This document shows positions 36,944 to 46,195 of a stretch of DNA of 64,000 nt, in pieces. Positions within the stretch are counted from its first letter, which is position 1. Every line of letters begins with the position of its first letter. The notes under the pieces are model-generated. The model was given only the letters and a program-made list of their open reading frames with translations, was not told the origin of the DNA and made no database searches. Both the position numbers and the translations under genes were made by a program. Source of the DNA: Microcystis aeruginosa W13-11 (GTDB lineage Bacteria; Cyanobacteriota; Cyanobacteriia; Cyanobacteriales; Microcystaceae); contig JAADBR010000010.1 in NCBI GenBank assembly GCA_009995705.1, forward strand, positions 1 through 64,000, read 5' to 3'.

Positions 36944-38668
36944 CTAATAATAATTGCCGACTTTGCGATGGTGGACGGCCGTTAAACTATCAGGTTTAGA
37001 AACGCGACCATCGGTGACTTTATTGTAAACAATCCAGTGGTCGGCACATTCCATGCGACTAACGACCTCACATTCTAAATAAGCGAGAGCATCGGCTAAA
37101 ATTGGGGAACCATTATTAGCGGTGCGAGTATTGACTCCTGCAAAACGATCTTCCCCCGGCCCGAAACGTTTTAAAAAGTGTTTCATCAGGGTTTGATAAT
37201 TGCCTTCTTCCAGAATATTTAAAATGAATTGATCCCCCACTTGCAGTAAAGACTCGATCGCCCGATCTTTTGCCACAGCAACGGTAAAACCGGGAGGATC
37301 AAAACTTGCTTGCGTCACCCAAGAAGCGACCATTGCTCCGCTTCTGTCTCCTTTCTTGGTGGTAATAATATATAAACCACCGCTAATCCGTCCGATGGCT
37401 TTATCAAGGTCAGTATCGAGGGATTTTCTTTGTTTAACTTTTACCTCTTGGGTTAATAGTTGTCCCATGTCTGTACCCGCTTCTTCACAGCGTTGATAGA
37501 GACTTTCGTTAGGAGTTTCTGCGCTACGAATGGGATCAAAAGCTTTGGTTAAACCAACTTCACGAAACTTATTAAATAGAGGTAAAATTGATTCATCATT
37601 ACCCCCTTGAGATTCAAACATTCCGATATATTGTTTGGGGTTAACCGAGGCGAGAATTGTGCCTAAATTACCCGTAATTTCTTGGGCATTAATACCAGAA
37701 ACGGGGGGAGTACCGATGACGATTCCCACCGCAGAAGAAGCTAATTCTTTTACCTCTTGGGGATCGGCAGATTTCAGGTCTAAAGTTTCTACAGCCAAAC
37801 CAGTTTTAGTAATACCTTTGGCAATCGATTGACAGAGGCGATCGCTATAACCATAATCGGAAATATAAAAAACAGCGACAGTTTTTTCTGCCTTAGTTTG
37901 TGCCTGACTCCAATCACGATAACGGGTCAATAATTCAGTAACATTATGTTTTAATAACGGTCCATGACCATTAGCCACGAGACTAATATTACCTAGGGGT
38001 TCCATCCGTTTCATCGCCGCTAGTACGGAACGAGCATTAGGACCCATTAAACATTCATAATAGAAGCGATAATCTGCTTCAATAGCACTTAATTGCTCAT
38101 CGTAAAGATCATCGGAACAGTAGTGCATTCCAAAAGCATCACAGGTAAATAAAATTCCTGAACCGTGATCGTAGGTAAAAATAGTATCAGGCCAGTGTAA
38201 ATTAGGAGCATTAACAAATTCGAGAATGTGACCACTGCCTAGGTCTAACTGGTCGCCATTTTTGACCAGTTGACGTTGAAAAGGATGATGAACTAAATTC
38301 TCTAAAAACTGAATTGCCACTTTCGACCCAACGACGGTAATATTGGGAGCGAGTTGCAGCATATCTCTGACTAAACCACTGTGATCGGGTTCGGTATGAC
38401 TGATAATTAAATAATCAATTTCTTGGGGGTTAATTAATCCGTTGAGACTATCAAAATATAGTTGACGGAATTTTTCGTGAGAGGTATCCACAAGAGCGAT
38501 TTTTTCCCCACGAATCAGATAGGAGTTATAAGTCGTACCGTTTTGTAATCCGAATTCAATATCGAAGCGATCGCGATCCCAATCGAGGGAACGAATAGCG
38601 GTGGTGTCTGCGGTGAGATCGGCCACCTGCACGGTGAGACGTTTTGTTTTGACTGGTGTAGCAACCAT
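36944..38668 (-). CDS. Flavodiiron protein (diflavin flavoprotein, Flv3-like)
   Basis: 574 residues in three domains: metallo-beta-lactamase-like diiron domain (about 1-260), flavodoxin (about 265-410) and the NAD(P)H:flavin reductase-like domain found only in oxygenic phototrophs (about 425-574). The diiron ligands His91, Glu93, Asp95 and His96 (HTEPDHSG), the later LHWPD His, CDAFG Asp and GHGP His are all present, so O2 reduction to water should work. Flv1-type proteins lack these, so it is Flv3-, Flv2- or Flv4-like. Standing alone, without the small gene of the flv4-flv2 operon, it fits Flv3 best. Photosynthetic electron sink under changing light. Confidence 0.93.
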   Translation of the reverse strand: MVATPVKTKRLTVQVADLTADTTAIRSLDWDRDRFDIEFGLQNGTTYNSYLIRGEKIALVDTSHEKFRQLYFDSLNGLINPQEIDYLIISHTEPDHSGLVRDMLQLAPNITVVGSKVAIQFLENLVHHPFQRQLVKNGDQLDLGSGHILEFVNAPNLHWPDTIFTYDHGSGILFTCDAFGMHYCSDDLYDEQLSAIEADYRFYYECLMGPNARSVLAAMKRMEPLGNISLVANGHGPLLKHNVTELLTRYRDWSQAQTKAEKTVAVFYISDYGYSDRLCQSIAKGITKTGLAVETLDLKSADPQEVKELASSAVGIVIGTPPVSGINAQEITGNLGTILASVNPKQYIGMFESQGGNDESILPLFNKFREVGLTKAFDPIRSAETPNESLYQRCEEAGTDMGQLLTQEVKVKQRKSLDTDLDKAIGRISGGLYIITTKKGDRSGAMVASWVTQASFDPPGFTVAVAKDRAIESLLQVGDQFILNILEEGNYQTLMKHFLKRFGPGEDRFAGVNTRTANNGSPILADALAYLECEVVSRMECADHWIVYNKVTDGRVSKPDSLTAVHHRKVGNYY

Positions 38669-38999
38669 CGAACCCCTCCTTATTGTTAAGTTTTTTATAC
38701 TTTCTCTCTATTGTGCCACGAGAAAATAAGGTATGGAGATTTATTTTCTCAATAATTACTGATAACAGTTATCTTAATGCTCCGGTGGGAGTCGAGCGTC
38801 GATTTGATCAGAAACGATCTCTAGGGATCTGTAGGAGGAAATGGGTGTTATACATTCCAGTCAAGGTGAACGACTTCCTATGTCACGGGGGATTGCCTCA
38901 AAACCGACTTACACCCAGTTTTCGATCTTACATCCCCGACCTAGGCAGTATCCCCAGTTCCTATTTGGTATAAAGTTAGGATTGTAAATAAGACGAAAA
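38669..38999. other. Flavodiiron gene upstream region, nothing recognised
   Basis: Should carry the promoter of the flavodiiron gene. A 96-codon plus-strand frame (38683-38973) has no ribosome site and an unconvincing composition. The stretch 38780-38960 is more GC-rich than its surroundings and may be the edge of a decayed mobile element, but I could not place it. Confidence 0.3.
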
Positions 39000-39569
39000 A
39001 AATGCTTTTACAATCGGGAAACTTCCATTTAAAAGGAAAAAAAGCTCTACTAAATCAAGCAGAGATACCGGTCGTAACGGTAATGGATGTAACGGAAACT
39101 CCCAGGGAACGCCCAAAAAAAAACAGAAAGATTTTTTTGGTGGTAAAAGAAGTTATCATACTTTAAAATCTCAATTAGTAGCTGATAAAAATACCGAGGA
39201 AATTATCTGTGTCTGTTGTGGAAAAGGTAGAGGTCATGATCTTAGTTTATTTTAAAAAATTTGAGTTCGTTTTCATCCTTTAACTACCAGCAGAGAAGAC
39301 AATGATTATCAGGGAATAGCTGCATACCATAGTGATAGTTATACACCGAAAATAAACCAAGAAATAGAAAATTAACAGAGTTATAAAAGTAGTATAACAA
39401 TGCTTTAGCCAAAGAAAGGATTATCATTAAACCTATAAATAGAAAACTCAAAATCTTGAAAATATTATCGCGTAAATATCAGAATCGTCGTCGAAGATAT
39501 AGTTTAAGAGTTAACTTTTTAACGACTATTTATAACTATGAGTTAGGGATAGTTATAACAACTTCTTAA
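39000..39569 (+). pseudogene. IS5-type DDE transposase relic
   Basis: Pieces of one transposase in shifting plus-strand frames: AEIPVVTVMDVTETPRERPK near 39060-39115, then GGKRSYHTLKSQLVADK and IICVCCGKGRGHDLSLF to about 39253. After a gap comes RKLKILKILSRKYQNRRRRYS, ending NYELGI at about 39550. The order and spacing are those of an IS5-group enzyme. At least three frameshifts or stops make it dead. The front of the gene is missing. Confidence 0.75.
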
Positions 39570-39895
39570 AAGTTGCCAAACATTAATCCAGTCAAGGATA
39601 ATTTATTCTCAATAATAAAAATTGAGATGGTTTCTGCAGCTTAAATAAAGAGGTTTTGATAACCAAATTAAAGCATATATAAAGAGTTTTGAGTTAAAAG
39701 TAAAACTTCAGGTTTTCATTCAGAAAAAATGCACTAATTGGCTAATTTTCCCAAAAAATTAGTTAGCCTACCATCATAACATATAATTAATTTGCAAGAG
39801 TTCTAATGCACAGCAAAGCAAAGGATTAAGCCTCCATGACTACTACCGAATCACCACCTGAAAATAATCCCTAGCCATCTCCACTAAACCCTCCC
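39570..39895. other. AT-rich intergenic after the IS5 relic
   Basis: No gene recognised. The last 60 bases contain a minus-strand 18-codon frame (MREGLVEMARDYFQVVIR) that starts within the glk stop. The word ACCGAATCACCACC in it recurs near 51870, which suggests a shared fragment, not a gene. Confidence 0.35.
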
Positions 39896-40942
39896 TCATA
39901 GCTGACTAGCACAGTAAACCGCCCCCATTAGTCCCACTTGAGCATTAAGAACGATATGGACGGGAATGTTGCTTAATAGCTCCGTCATCCGACCTTTAGC
40001 GCGAAAAGCCTTCATAAAGCTACCCTCGGTCATTAGGGGAAGATTTTTGGCCGCAATCCCGCCCGCGATGTATAATCCTCCGTAGGGAAGCAACTTCAGG
40101 GCTAAATTGCCCGCTTCCGCACCGTAGGCCTCGACAAAGATTTTCATGGTTTGATAACAGAGATGATCCGAGTTATCTTGGGCAAAACTGGCAATTTTAG
40201 CCGCTAAATCGACGTTTTTTTGCGGTTTATCCATTTCTGCTAACCAAGTGCGGTAAATTTCCGCCATGGCCGGCGAGGACTGACTATAGTTACTATCGTG
40301 GAGAAATCGATAGATAGAAGTGATTCCAGGGCCAGAAACCACTCGCTCCACCGAAAGGCGCTCGATATTATAGAGTTCCAAGAGATAATTTAATAGTTGA
40401 TATTCTAAACTCGATCGAGGGGCAAAATCGGCGTGGGAACCCTCACTAGCAAACACCCGATATTTACCCTTCGACACAGGAATCAAAAAACCCTCTCCTA
40501 ACCCCGTTCCCGCACCAATAACCGCAATCGGGGACTCTGGTACTGCGGGGGCCGCCTGTAGATTGTGCAGCTCCTCTGGGGCTAATCCTAACACCCCATA
40601 ACCGATCGCCGCAAAATCATTAATTAATTTTACTCGCTCAATTTGCAGCTCGTCGCTTAGGCGATCGCCAGTTAGGGACCAGCTTAAATTAGTCAATTCG
40701 GAACTATTGTTAACCACTGGACCTGCAATACCGAAACAAGCTTTTGCCACCGAGGGAATAGTGGTTTGTCGGGCCAAAAACTGCTGGACGATCGGCACCA
40801 GATCGGGGTATTGTTCACTAGGATAAATTTCTTGATCGAGAGTAGTGAGCAGGGGTTGGGGACTATCCGGTGAGTTTTGGCAATCCACTAAACGCAGGAT
40901 TGTTTTAGTTCCCCCGATATCTCCCCCTAAAAGAATCGTCAT
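39896..40942 (-). CDS. glk: Glucokinase
   Basis: 348 residues, bacterial glucokinase family (PF02685 type). It phosphorylates glucose with ATP. Visible: phosphate-binding loop LLGGDIGGTKT at residues 4-14, KACFGIAGPV, sugar-binding KLINDFAAIGYG with the catalytic Asp, second ATP loop VIGAGTGLGEGFL and the downstream SEGSHADFAPR. Single gene. It diverges from the gene near 41133. Confidence 0.95.
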   Translation of the reverse strand: MTILLGGDIGGTKTILRLVDCQNSPDSPQPLLTTLDQEIYPSEQYPDLVPIVQQFLARQTTIPSVAKACFGIAGPVVNNSSELTNLSWSLTGDRLSDELQIERVKLINDFAAIGYGVLGLAPEELHNLQAAPAVPESPIAVIGAGTGLGEGFLIPVSKGKYRVFASEGSHADFAPRSSLEYQLLNYLLELYNIERLSVERVVSGPGITSIYRFLHDSNYSQSSPAMAEIYRTWLAEMDKPQKNVDLAAKIASFAQDNSDHLCYQTMKIFVEAYGAEAGNLALKLLPYGGLYIAGGIAAKNLPLMTEGSFMKAFRAKGRMTELLSNIPVHIVLNAQVGLMGAVYCASQL

Positions 40943-41132
40943 GCTGTTTGTCCCTCAGTTTGTCCCCATAATTATAGTTTTTTTACCGCTTCTCCCCAGT
41001 AAATCCAAGGAACCCCAATTCTATACTATAGTTAAACATGGTAATGCCTAAGCCCTAATCAAGGATTGATTAATCATCGCTCCGGGGTTGGAATGGGGAT
41101 TTGCCAGAGGACAGAAAGAGGGAGAAATTAGC

Positions 41133-41774
41133 TTGGGTGTAGAACTTCGCAGTTACGTTTATCTTGACAATCTACAGCTTCAACACGCTGCTTACATCGG
41201 TACAGTCGCCCAAGGATTTTTACCCCTACCCGGGGATTCTTCCCTCTGGATTGAAATTTCCCCCGGCATCGAGATTAATCGCATCACCGATATTGCCCTC
41301 AAATCCGCCGTGGTTCGTCCGGGGGTTCTATTCGTAGAACGACTCTATGGACTCTTAGAACTCCATTCTAGCAGTCAGGGAGAGGTCAGGGCGGCTGGTC
41401 AGGCAATTTTGCAGTATTTAGGCGTTAGTCAGCGCGATTGTCTGAAACCGCAAATTGTCTCTAGCCAAATTATTCGCAACATTGACGCTTACCAAGCCCA
41501 ATTAATTAACCGTAGTTCTCGGGGTATGATGTTAATGGCAGGACAGACTTTATACGTTTTAGAAGTGCAACCAGCCGCCTACGCTTCCCTAGCCGCTAAT
41601 CAGGCCGAAAAAGCCGCTTTAATTAATATCCTACACGTCACTTCCGTGGGCAGTTTTGGCCGCTTATATTTAGGGGGAGAAGAACGGGATATTATCGCCG
41701 GTTCCGGAGCGGCAGTTTCAGCTTTAGAAAATATTCAAGGTCGAGTTTTTCCCGGTAGCGACAAAAAAGAATAA
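41133..41774 (+). CDS. Conserved cyanobacterial protein, possible tandem BMC-fold (microcompartment-like)
   Basis: About 213 residues from a TTG at 41133 preceded by GGAGAAA; the open frame extends to another TTG at 41088. The start [22 protein letters not shown] and two similar halves can be seen: a first half ending ...[20 protein letters not shown] and a second with [32 protein letters not shown] and a final [15 protein letters not shown]. The second half has the spacing of a BMC shell domain (strand, helix rich in Ala, strand, Ala-rich helix). Carboxysome links are therefore possible but not shown. There is no ccm gene nearby. I treat the fold as a guess and the gene as real. Confidence 0.6.
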   Translation: MGVELRSYVYLDNLQLQHAAYIGTVAQGFLPLPGDSSLWIEISPGIEINRITDIALKSAVVRPGVLFVERLYGLLELHSSSQGEVRAAGQAILQYLGVSQRDCLKPQIVSSQIIRNIDAYQAQLINRSSRGMMLMAGQTLYVLEVQPAAYASLAANQAEKAALINILHVTSVGSFGRLYLGGEERDIIAGSGAAVSALENIQGRVFPGSDKKE

Positions 41775-41796
41775 GACAAGACAACAGCATTTCGCC

Positions 41797-42051
41797 CTAT
41801 TGGGGAGATTCAAAAATTAGTTCGCCATTATTCATTTTTTCAACGACTAAATGGCGATAGAGTGTCACTTGCCGGAGGATTTGGTCGGGATTATTTTTCT
41901 TATTAGAAAACATGATTGTTTTAATCGATTCAAATTCTATTCTTGTGATTACACCATCTTTGATCGCTCGTTCAATTGTAACTCGTAAATATTCTAATTC
42001 TTGGCTTTCCTCCGGGGTAATTTCTAGACTGTGAGGGCGTTCTATTTTCAT
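41797..42051 (-). CDS. Small hypothetical protein, conserved-looking
   Basis: 84 residues, mostly helical and charged (ITPEESQELEYLRVTIERAI, then KDGVITRIEFESIKTIMF), with no cysteine, signal or membrane segment. The start MKIERPHSLEITPEE looks natural. I do not recognise a family. It is convergent with the possible BMC-fold gene, 22 bases apart, and is followed upstream by a MITE (42067-42325), which may carry or disrupt its promoter. Confidence 0.5.
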   Translation of the reverse strand: MKIERPHSLEITPEESQELEYLRVTIERAIKDGVITRIEFESIKTIMFSNKKNNPDQILRQVTLYRHLVVEKMNNGELIFESPQ

Positions 42052-42066
42052 GATCGATCGATTGTT

Positions 42067-42325
42067 ATACTAAATCCAGTTATTAAAAACTGATTATTTA
42101 TTCACCCTTGTGCCTCTTGCCTGTTGCCGGCTCTCTTAGGTTTGGTGGGCAAAATATATTCTAAGATACAGTCCTGCTGGCGAGCGAGTGAAAGGAACCA
42201 CAAAGACACAAAGGACACAAAGATTGAGCGATCCTATGTAAGTTAAACTTATCACACAGAACCTAGAAGAGCCTGTTGCCTTTTGCCTGTCCTGATATGT
42301 AGCCTATACTCAACGGATTTAGTAT
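42067..42325. repeat. MITE-like element, ATACTAAATCC ends, long copy
   Basis: 259 bases. The left end ATACTAAATCCAGTTATTAA and right end CTGATATGTAGCCTATACTCAACGGATTTAGTAT match the short copy at 36705-36798. The middle is extra sequence with CCTCTTGCCTGTTGCC words and a CACAAAGACACAAAGGACACAAAG run. It fills most of the 316-base gap between two minus-strand genes. Confidence 0.75.
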
Positions 42326-42367
42326 TATTACCTGCTAACTGATAACTAGATAATCACGGCTATTTTT

Positions 42368-43747
42368 TCACACTTTCACAATCGGCGGAGAGAGAGTTTC
42401 CGTCTGGTTAGAAACGGCCAGATTGTTATTATTTTGGCTGTTATTTTGCGGCAATTGTCCCGAGGCTAAATTCTGCCCCTCTCCCGTAATCAAACGAGCG
42501 CCACGACCGCGGGTAAAATAATTCCAACCCCATTGCACCATCACCACTAATTTATTATCAAATTCGATCAGATAGTAAATATGGGCCCAAACCCAGACTA
42601 ACCAAGCGATGAACCCAGAAAACTTGACAAATCCCAAATCAACCACGGCCGCATTTTGACCGATCACTGCCAGACTACCTCGATCGATATAATGAAAAGG
42701 TTGAATAGTTTGCCCTTTTAGGCGAGAAATTAATAAATTCGCCAGATATTCGCCCTCCTGCATGGCCACGGGGGCAACTCCGGGTAAGGGTTTATCTCCC
42801 TGATGGGCAAAATTAGCCAGATCCCCGATCACAAAAATATTGCCATAACCGGCGATACTTAAATCGGGTTCGACGATTACCCGACCGACGCGATCGAGAT
42901 TTACCCCGGTTCTTTCGGCTAAAATTCGCCCCATTCTCGATGCTTTTACCCCTGCTGCCCATAAAATTGTCTCGGCAGCGATTTCTGTGGTTTTTTCTCC
43001 CTGACGGACGCTGACACAACCTTCCACAATATTGGTAACGATGCTGTTAGTTTGCACTGTCACCCCTAATTTTGTGAGAGAAGCGGCAGCTTTAGCGGAT
43101 AAATCGGGTGCATAGGGAGGTAATACCCGATCCATCCCTTCTAAGAGCAAAATTTTCGCTTCTGTGGGGTTAATCTGGTGGAAATCAGACCTAAGCGCAC
43201 CGTGGGCAATTTCTGCGATCGCTCCTGCTAATTCTACCCCCGTCGGTCCGCCACCGACAATAACAAAAGTTAATAAAGCTTGCCGCTTTTCGGCATCGAT
43301 TTCTTTCTCGGCCTTCTCGAAAGCGAGATAGATGCGACGACGCATTTCCACTGCGTCTTCAATGGTTTTTAACCCGGGGGCGTAGGGTTGCCATTGATCA
43401 TTGCCAAAATAGTGATGACTGACTCCCGTAGCAATAACTAATTGATCGTAGGCGATCGGTGGGTGATCTTCCAAAATCACTTCTCCCTTGACCGTATCTA
43501 TATCTATGGCATGATCGAGGAGAATATCCGTATTGTCATGACCCCGTAGGATTAAGCGCAAAGGTGAGGAGATATCGGCCGGAGATAGCGCCCCAGTAGC
43601 GACTTGATAGAGGAGGGGCTGAAAAAGATGGAAATTTCGCTTATCGATGAGGGTAACATGAACGGGGGCGTTTTTTAGGGCTTTGGCCGTGTATAAACCC
43701 GCAAATCCGCCGCCGATGATAACAACTCTTGGCTGTTTTTCAGTCAT
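42368..43747 (-). CDS. Type II NAD(P)H:quinone oxidoreductase (NDH-2)
   Basis: 459 residues. It passes electrons from NAD(P)H to quinone without pumping protons and is a peripheral membrane flavoprotein. Two Rossmann motifs: VVIIGGGFAGLYTAK at 8-22 (FAD) and FVIVGGGPTGVELAGAI at about 161-177 (NAD(P)H). The family marks FQPLLYQVATG, LWAAGVKAS and the quinone-side GVAPVAMQEGEYLA are present. Cyanobacteria have several paralogues (ndbA, ndbB, ndbC); the length and motifs fit an NdbA-like protein but I cannot assign it safely. The last 30 residues are Asn/Gln-rich. Confidence 0.9.
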   Translation of the reverse strand: MTEKQPRVVIIGGGFAGLYTAKALKNAPVHVTLIDKRNFHLFQPLLYQVATGALSPADISSPLRLILRGHDNTDILLDHAIDIDTVKGEVILEDHPPIAYDQLVIATGVSHHYFGNDQWQPYAPGLKTIEDAVEMRRRIYLAFEKAEKEIDAEKRQALLTFVIVGGGPTGVELAGAIAEIAHGALRSDFHQINPTEAKILLLEGMDRVLPPYAPDLSAKAAASLTKLGVTVQTNSIVTNIVEGCVSVRQGEKTTEIAAETILWAAGVKASRMGRILAERTGVNLDRVGRVIVEPDLSIAGYGNIFVIGDLANFAHQGDKPLPGVAPVAMQEGEYLANLLISRLKGQTIQPFHYIDRGSLAVIGQNAAVVDLGFVKFSGFIAWLVWVWAHIYYLIEFDNKLVVMVQWGWNYFTRGRGARLITGEGQNLASGQLPQNNSQNNNNLAVSNQTETLSPPIVKV

Positions 43748-44216
43748 TGCTTAACAATAATTCATAAATTTTTCCCTAGTGTAGTCCGGATTGTCACAAT
43801 TTAGCAGTGACAAGCGTTACCGAAAACAGCAGTCTTTACCCTAAAAAAAATATAGATACTGGCTTTTTTGACCAACCAAGAGGGCAAAACTAAGGAAGTA
43901 CAGGGAATCTCCCCAGAATTTGGTCTATATATGCTCGAAAAACTTGAAAAGACCGCTACGCCGTTTTACCTAAGTTTATGACCTGGGTTAACCAGGTGGG
44001 AACTTATATTACGCGTTTCTGTTTCCGAGTACAGGCTCGGTTTACTACCACACGAATTGGTTATTCGCTCCCTTATCACAATCAAGCATAGATCAAAAAA
44101 CTTGAAAGGCAGTCACCAACGTAGAAGCCCGATCCATTCTCATCATAGCATTTTTTTTTCTCAGAGGCAAGAGGGGAGATTCAGTAATCATATTAAATCC
44201 GTTTGATTACCCATAG
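43748..44216. other. Intergenic, nothing recognised
   Basis: No gene or RNA could be supported. The left 100 bases should hold the promoter of the NDH-2 gene. The stretch 43860-44140 shows short protein-like words in changing plus-strand frames and may be an old mobile-element scar. An inverted repeat GACCTGGGTTAACCAGGTG occurs at about 43980-43999. Confidence 0.3.
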
Positions 44217-45140
44217 TTAAATTAAGTCAACAGGCCACCAATGATATTGAGTATAACCTCGAATCCACTCTGGTCTTTTGATCAAGGCTCGACATCGCTG
44301 ACACAAAACTTCCTCTGCTTCATCTAATCTGTGAAAACACTCGATTAGCCGGGGGTTCATCAGCAATCAGGCCACAATCGCTTGGCGGGTTGAAGTTCAG
44401 GGGATTTGGGCGACATCCTGAGGAAATGAATTCCCTCAGGGACTTGTAACTGTTCACTGGTATGAAAAGAAGCTGGGTCGAAAGCTAAAACCAGGCGACG
44501 TTACGCTCCCGGGCGAAAATGTTCAGCAAAATCAGCCAAAATCTCCCCGAAAACTTCTAGATTAAGTTTGGGAACAATCCACTAATAGGTTTCCCCACTT
44601 TGGGGATGAACAAATCCCACTAACCACAACCACTCAAATTTCCAGTTCACGTCAGCTATGGGGTTTTCTCCCTTCTGCACCCAAATAACCCGGTTAATCG
44701 GTTTTAATCGGATACGATGTTCATCTTCTGCCCATGCTTCTACCCTGGCTTCGGGATGCTCTCGTTTCACTTCTTTAATGGTCTGCGAAATTTTTTTTCC
44801 ACTGTTCTTGTTCTTCGGGGTCACTCTCGATGTGAGCGGGTCGGGGTCTTCTTCTGACGTAATCGAGACCGCGCAAATAATCCCAGCCCCTTTGAGGAGC
44901 GACTCTTTTTCCTAATAATTCGCTCATCCATCGGGCCACCTTGGAACCTGTCCATAATCCTCCATCCGATGGCGGTTCTTGTAGAGCTTGCCACAGTAAG
45001 GCCTGTTGTTGGTCATTGAGCAAAGGGGTTCTCCCAGCATTATTTTGACGTTTATCCCCTAAACTTGCTGGATCCAGGCGATCATACCCCCATACCAATT
45101 CATATAGCCAATTTAGACTATATCCCGTGATTTCTGCCAC
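44217..45140 (-). pseudogene. IS630-family transposase relic
   Basis: Minus strand, N- to C-terminal: AEITGYSLNWLYELVWGYDR (helix-turn-helix part) then LLWQALQEPPSDGGLW, PQRGWDYLRGLDYVRRRPRP; after a frameshift, AWAEDEHRIRLKP (first catalytic Asp), FEWLWLVGFVHPQSGETY; then, past stops, VPEGIHFLRMSPKSPELQPA (last catalytic Glu region) and HWWPVDLI with a stop at 44217. Several stops and frameshifts. About 40-50 residues at the front are missing where the sequence joins mysD. Confidence 0.85.
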
Positions 45141-46192
45141 TTCTGGCGATCGCCGAAAGATGCAGCCTCTCCCGCCACTGCCATCTGCACCATATTTTGA
45201 AACAGGTCTGTCAATGAAATTCCAGCAGCCTGAGCCATCATTGAAATGACGCTTTTCTGAGCAAACGAACAATACAAACCTGCTTCTAAAAACCACGGCT
45301 GTCCGTGTGGATCGATCCGAAAATCAAACAAACTGTAATGCCGACAGCCCAAAGCAACGTGACATTGTTTTGCGATCGCCCAAACTCGCTGAGTCACTGG
45401 ATCGCTAGGATCAACAATCCACGCCTTGGTTTTCTCTTTAGCAGCACAATCCAAACTACCATCTTGACTTTGCTTGAGTTTATCTGCATAAGTCCGAATC
45501 GGATGAGTTTCGGGATTCACGGCGTACTCTTCTAGGGGCAAGCAAACTAACTCACCCGCTTGCACAATCACCCCACAGCGAACTTCTCGACCCAGTTCGA
45601 TAAACTCCTCAACCAAGACTTCATCTGCATACTCAAAGGCAGTTGCTAAAGCAGCATCTCCATCGGTGTCTGTTGTAACTAAACTCAAACCCAATGAATT
45701 ATCGGAATGGTTCGGCTTAATAATCGACGGACGGGATACAGATAAGCAATCGCCTCGATGCAGAACCTTGCCAGCGGGCACGGTCACCCCGGCTGCGGAG
45801 ACAACCGCTTTCGCCTTTGCCTTATCTGCGGCTAACGCCATTAGCTCAGCCGAATTTCCCACATACGGAATTTTGAGCAGATCGAATAGCGCACGGTACC
45901 GAGTCATTCCGGGCAGGCAGAACATTTGGGGTACCATCACATCGATCGGTCGTTGCATTAAAACCGCGACTGCTTCAGGGACTGAAACTGAGGGAGTCTC
46001 GGCGATCTCGGCATTGTCTAAAGACTTGGGAAACCGCCACCTCAAATCTGGCGACACGTAGGCAATGTGGAACTCATAGAGGTCTGGATTCGCCGTATTT
46101 TGTAGACAATCTTGGGCATAGAGTCGCGACAACTCACAGTAAAAGTCGCTCACAGCAGAGCCAACTAGATGCAAAATCTGCAGTTTTTCCAT
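45113..46192 (-). CDS. mysD: MysD, D-Ala-D-Ala ligase-like ATP-grasp enzyme of mycosporine synthesis
   Basis: 359 residues. It ligates a second amino acid (Ser, Thr or another) to mycosporine-glycine, giving shinorine-type disubstituted mycosporines. ATP-grasp features: PYVGNSAELMALAADKAKAK, SIIKPNHSDNSLGLSLV, DEVLVEEFIELGREVRCGVI and the metal site DFRIDPHGQPWFLEAGLY. It starts 3 bases after the mysC stop. The last 10 or so codons (from about 45145 down) read into the IS630 relic in another frame (QKWQKSRDIV, stop at 45113), so the C-terminus is probably chimeric. The catalytic core is whole. Confidence 0.9.
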   Translation of the reverse strand: MEKLQILHLVGSAVSDFYCELSRLYAQDCLQNTANPDLYEFHIAYVSPDLRWRFPKSLDNAEIAETPSVSVPEAVAVLMQRPIDVMVPQMFCLPGMTRYRALFDLLKIPYVGNSAELMALAADKAKAKAVVSAAGVTVPAGKVLHRGDCLSVSRPSIIKPNHSDNSLGLSLVTTDTDGDAALATAFEYADEVLVEEFIELGREVRCGVIVQAGELVCLPLEEYAVNPETHPIRTYADKLKQSQDGSLDCAAKEKTKAWIVDPSDPVTQRVWAIAKQCHVALGCRHYSLFDFRIDPHGQPWFLEAGLYCSFAQKSVISMMAQAAGISLTDLFQNMVQMAVAGEAASFGDRQKWQKSRDIV

Positions 46193-46195
46193 GCT

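Noticed and set aside
38683..38973. 96-residue plus-strand frame upstream of the flavodiiron gene
   Set aside because: Unusual composition, no ribosome site, and it lies over the expected promoter of the divergent gene.
44775..45296. 173-residue frame as a separate gene
   Set aside because: It is a shadow frame of mysD fused to the front part of the IS630 relic.
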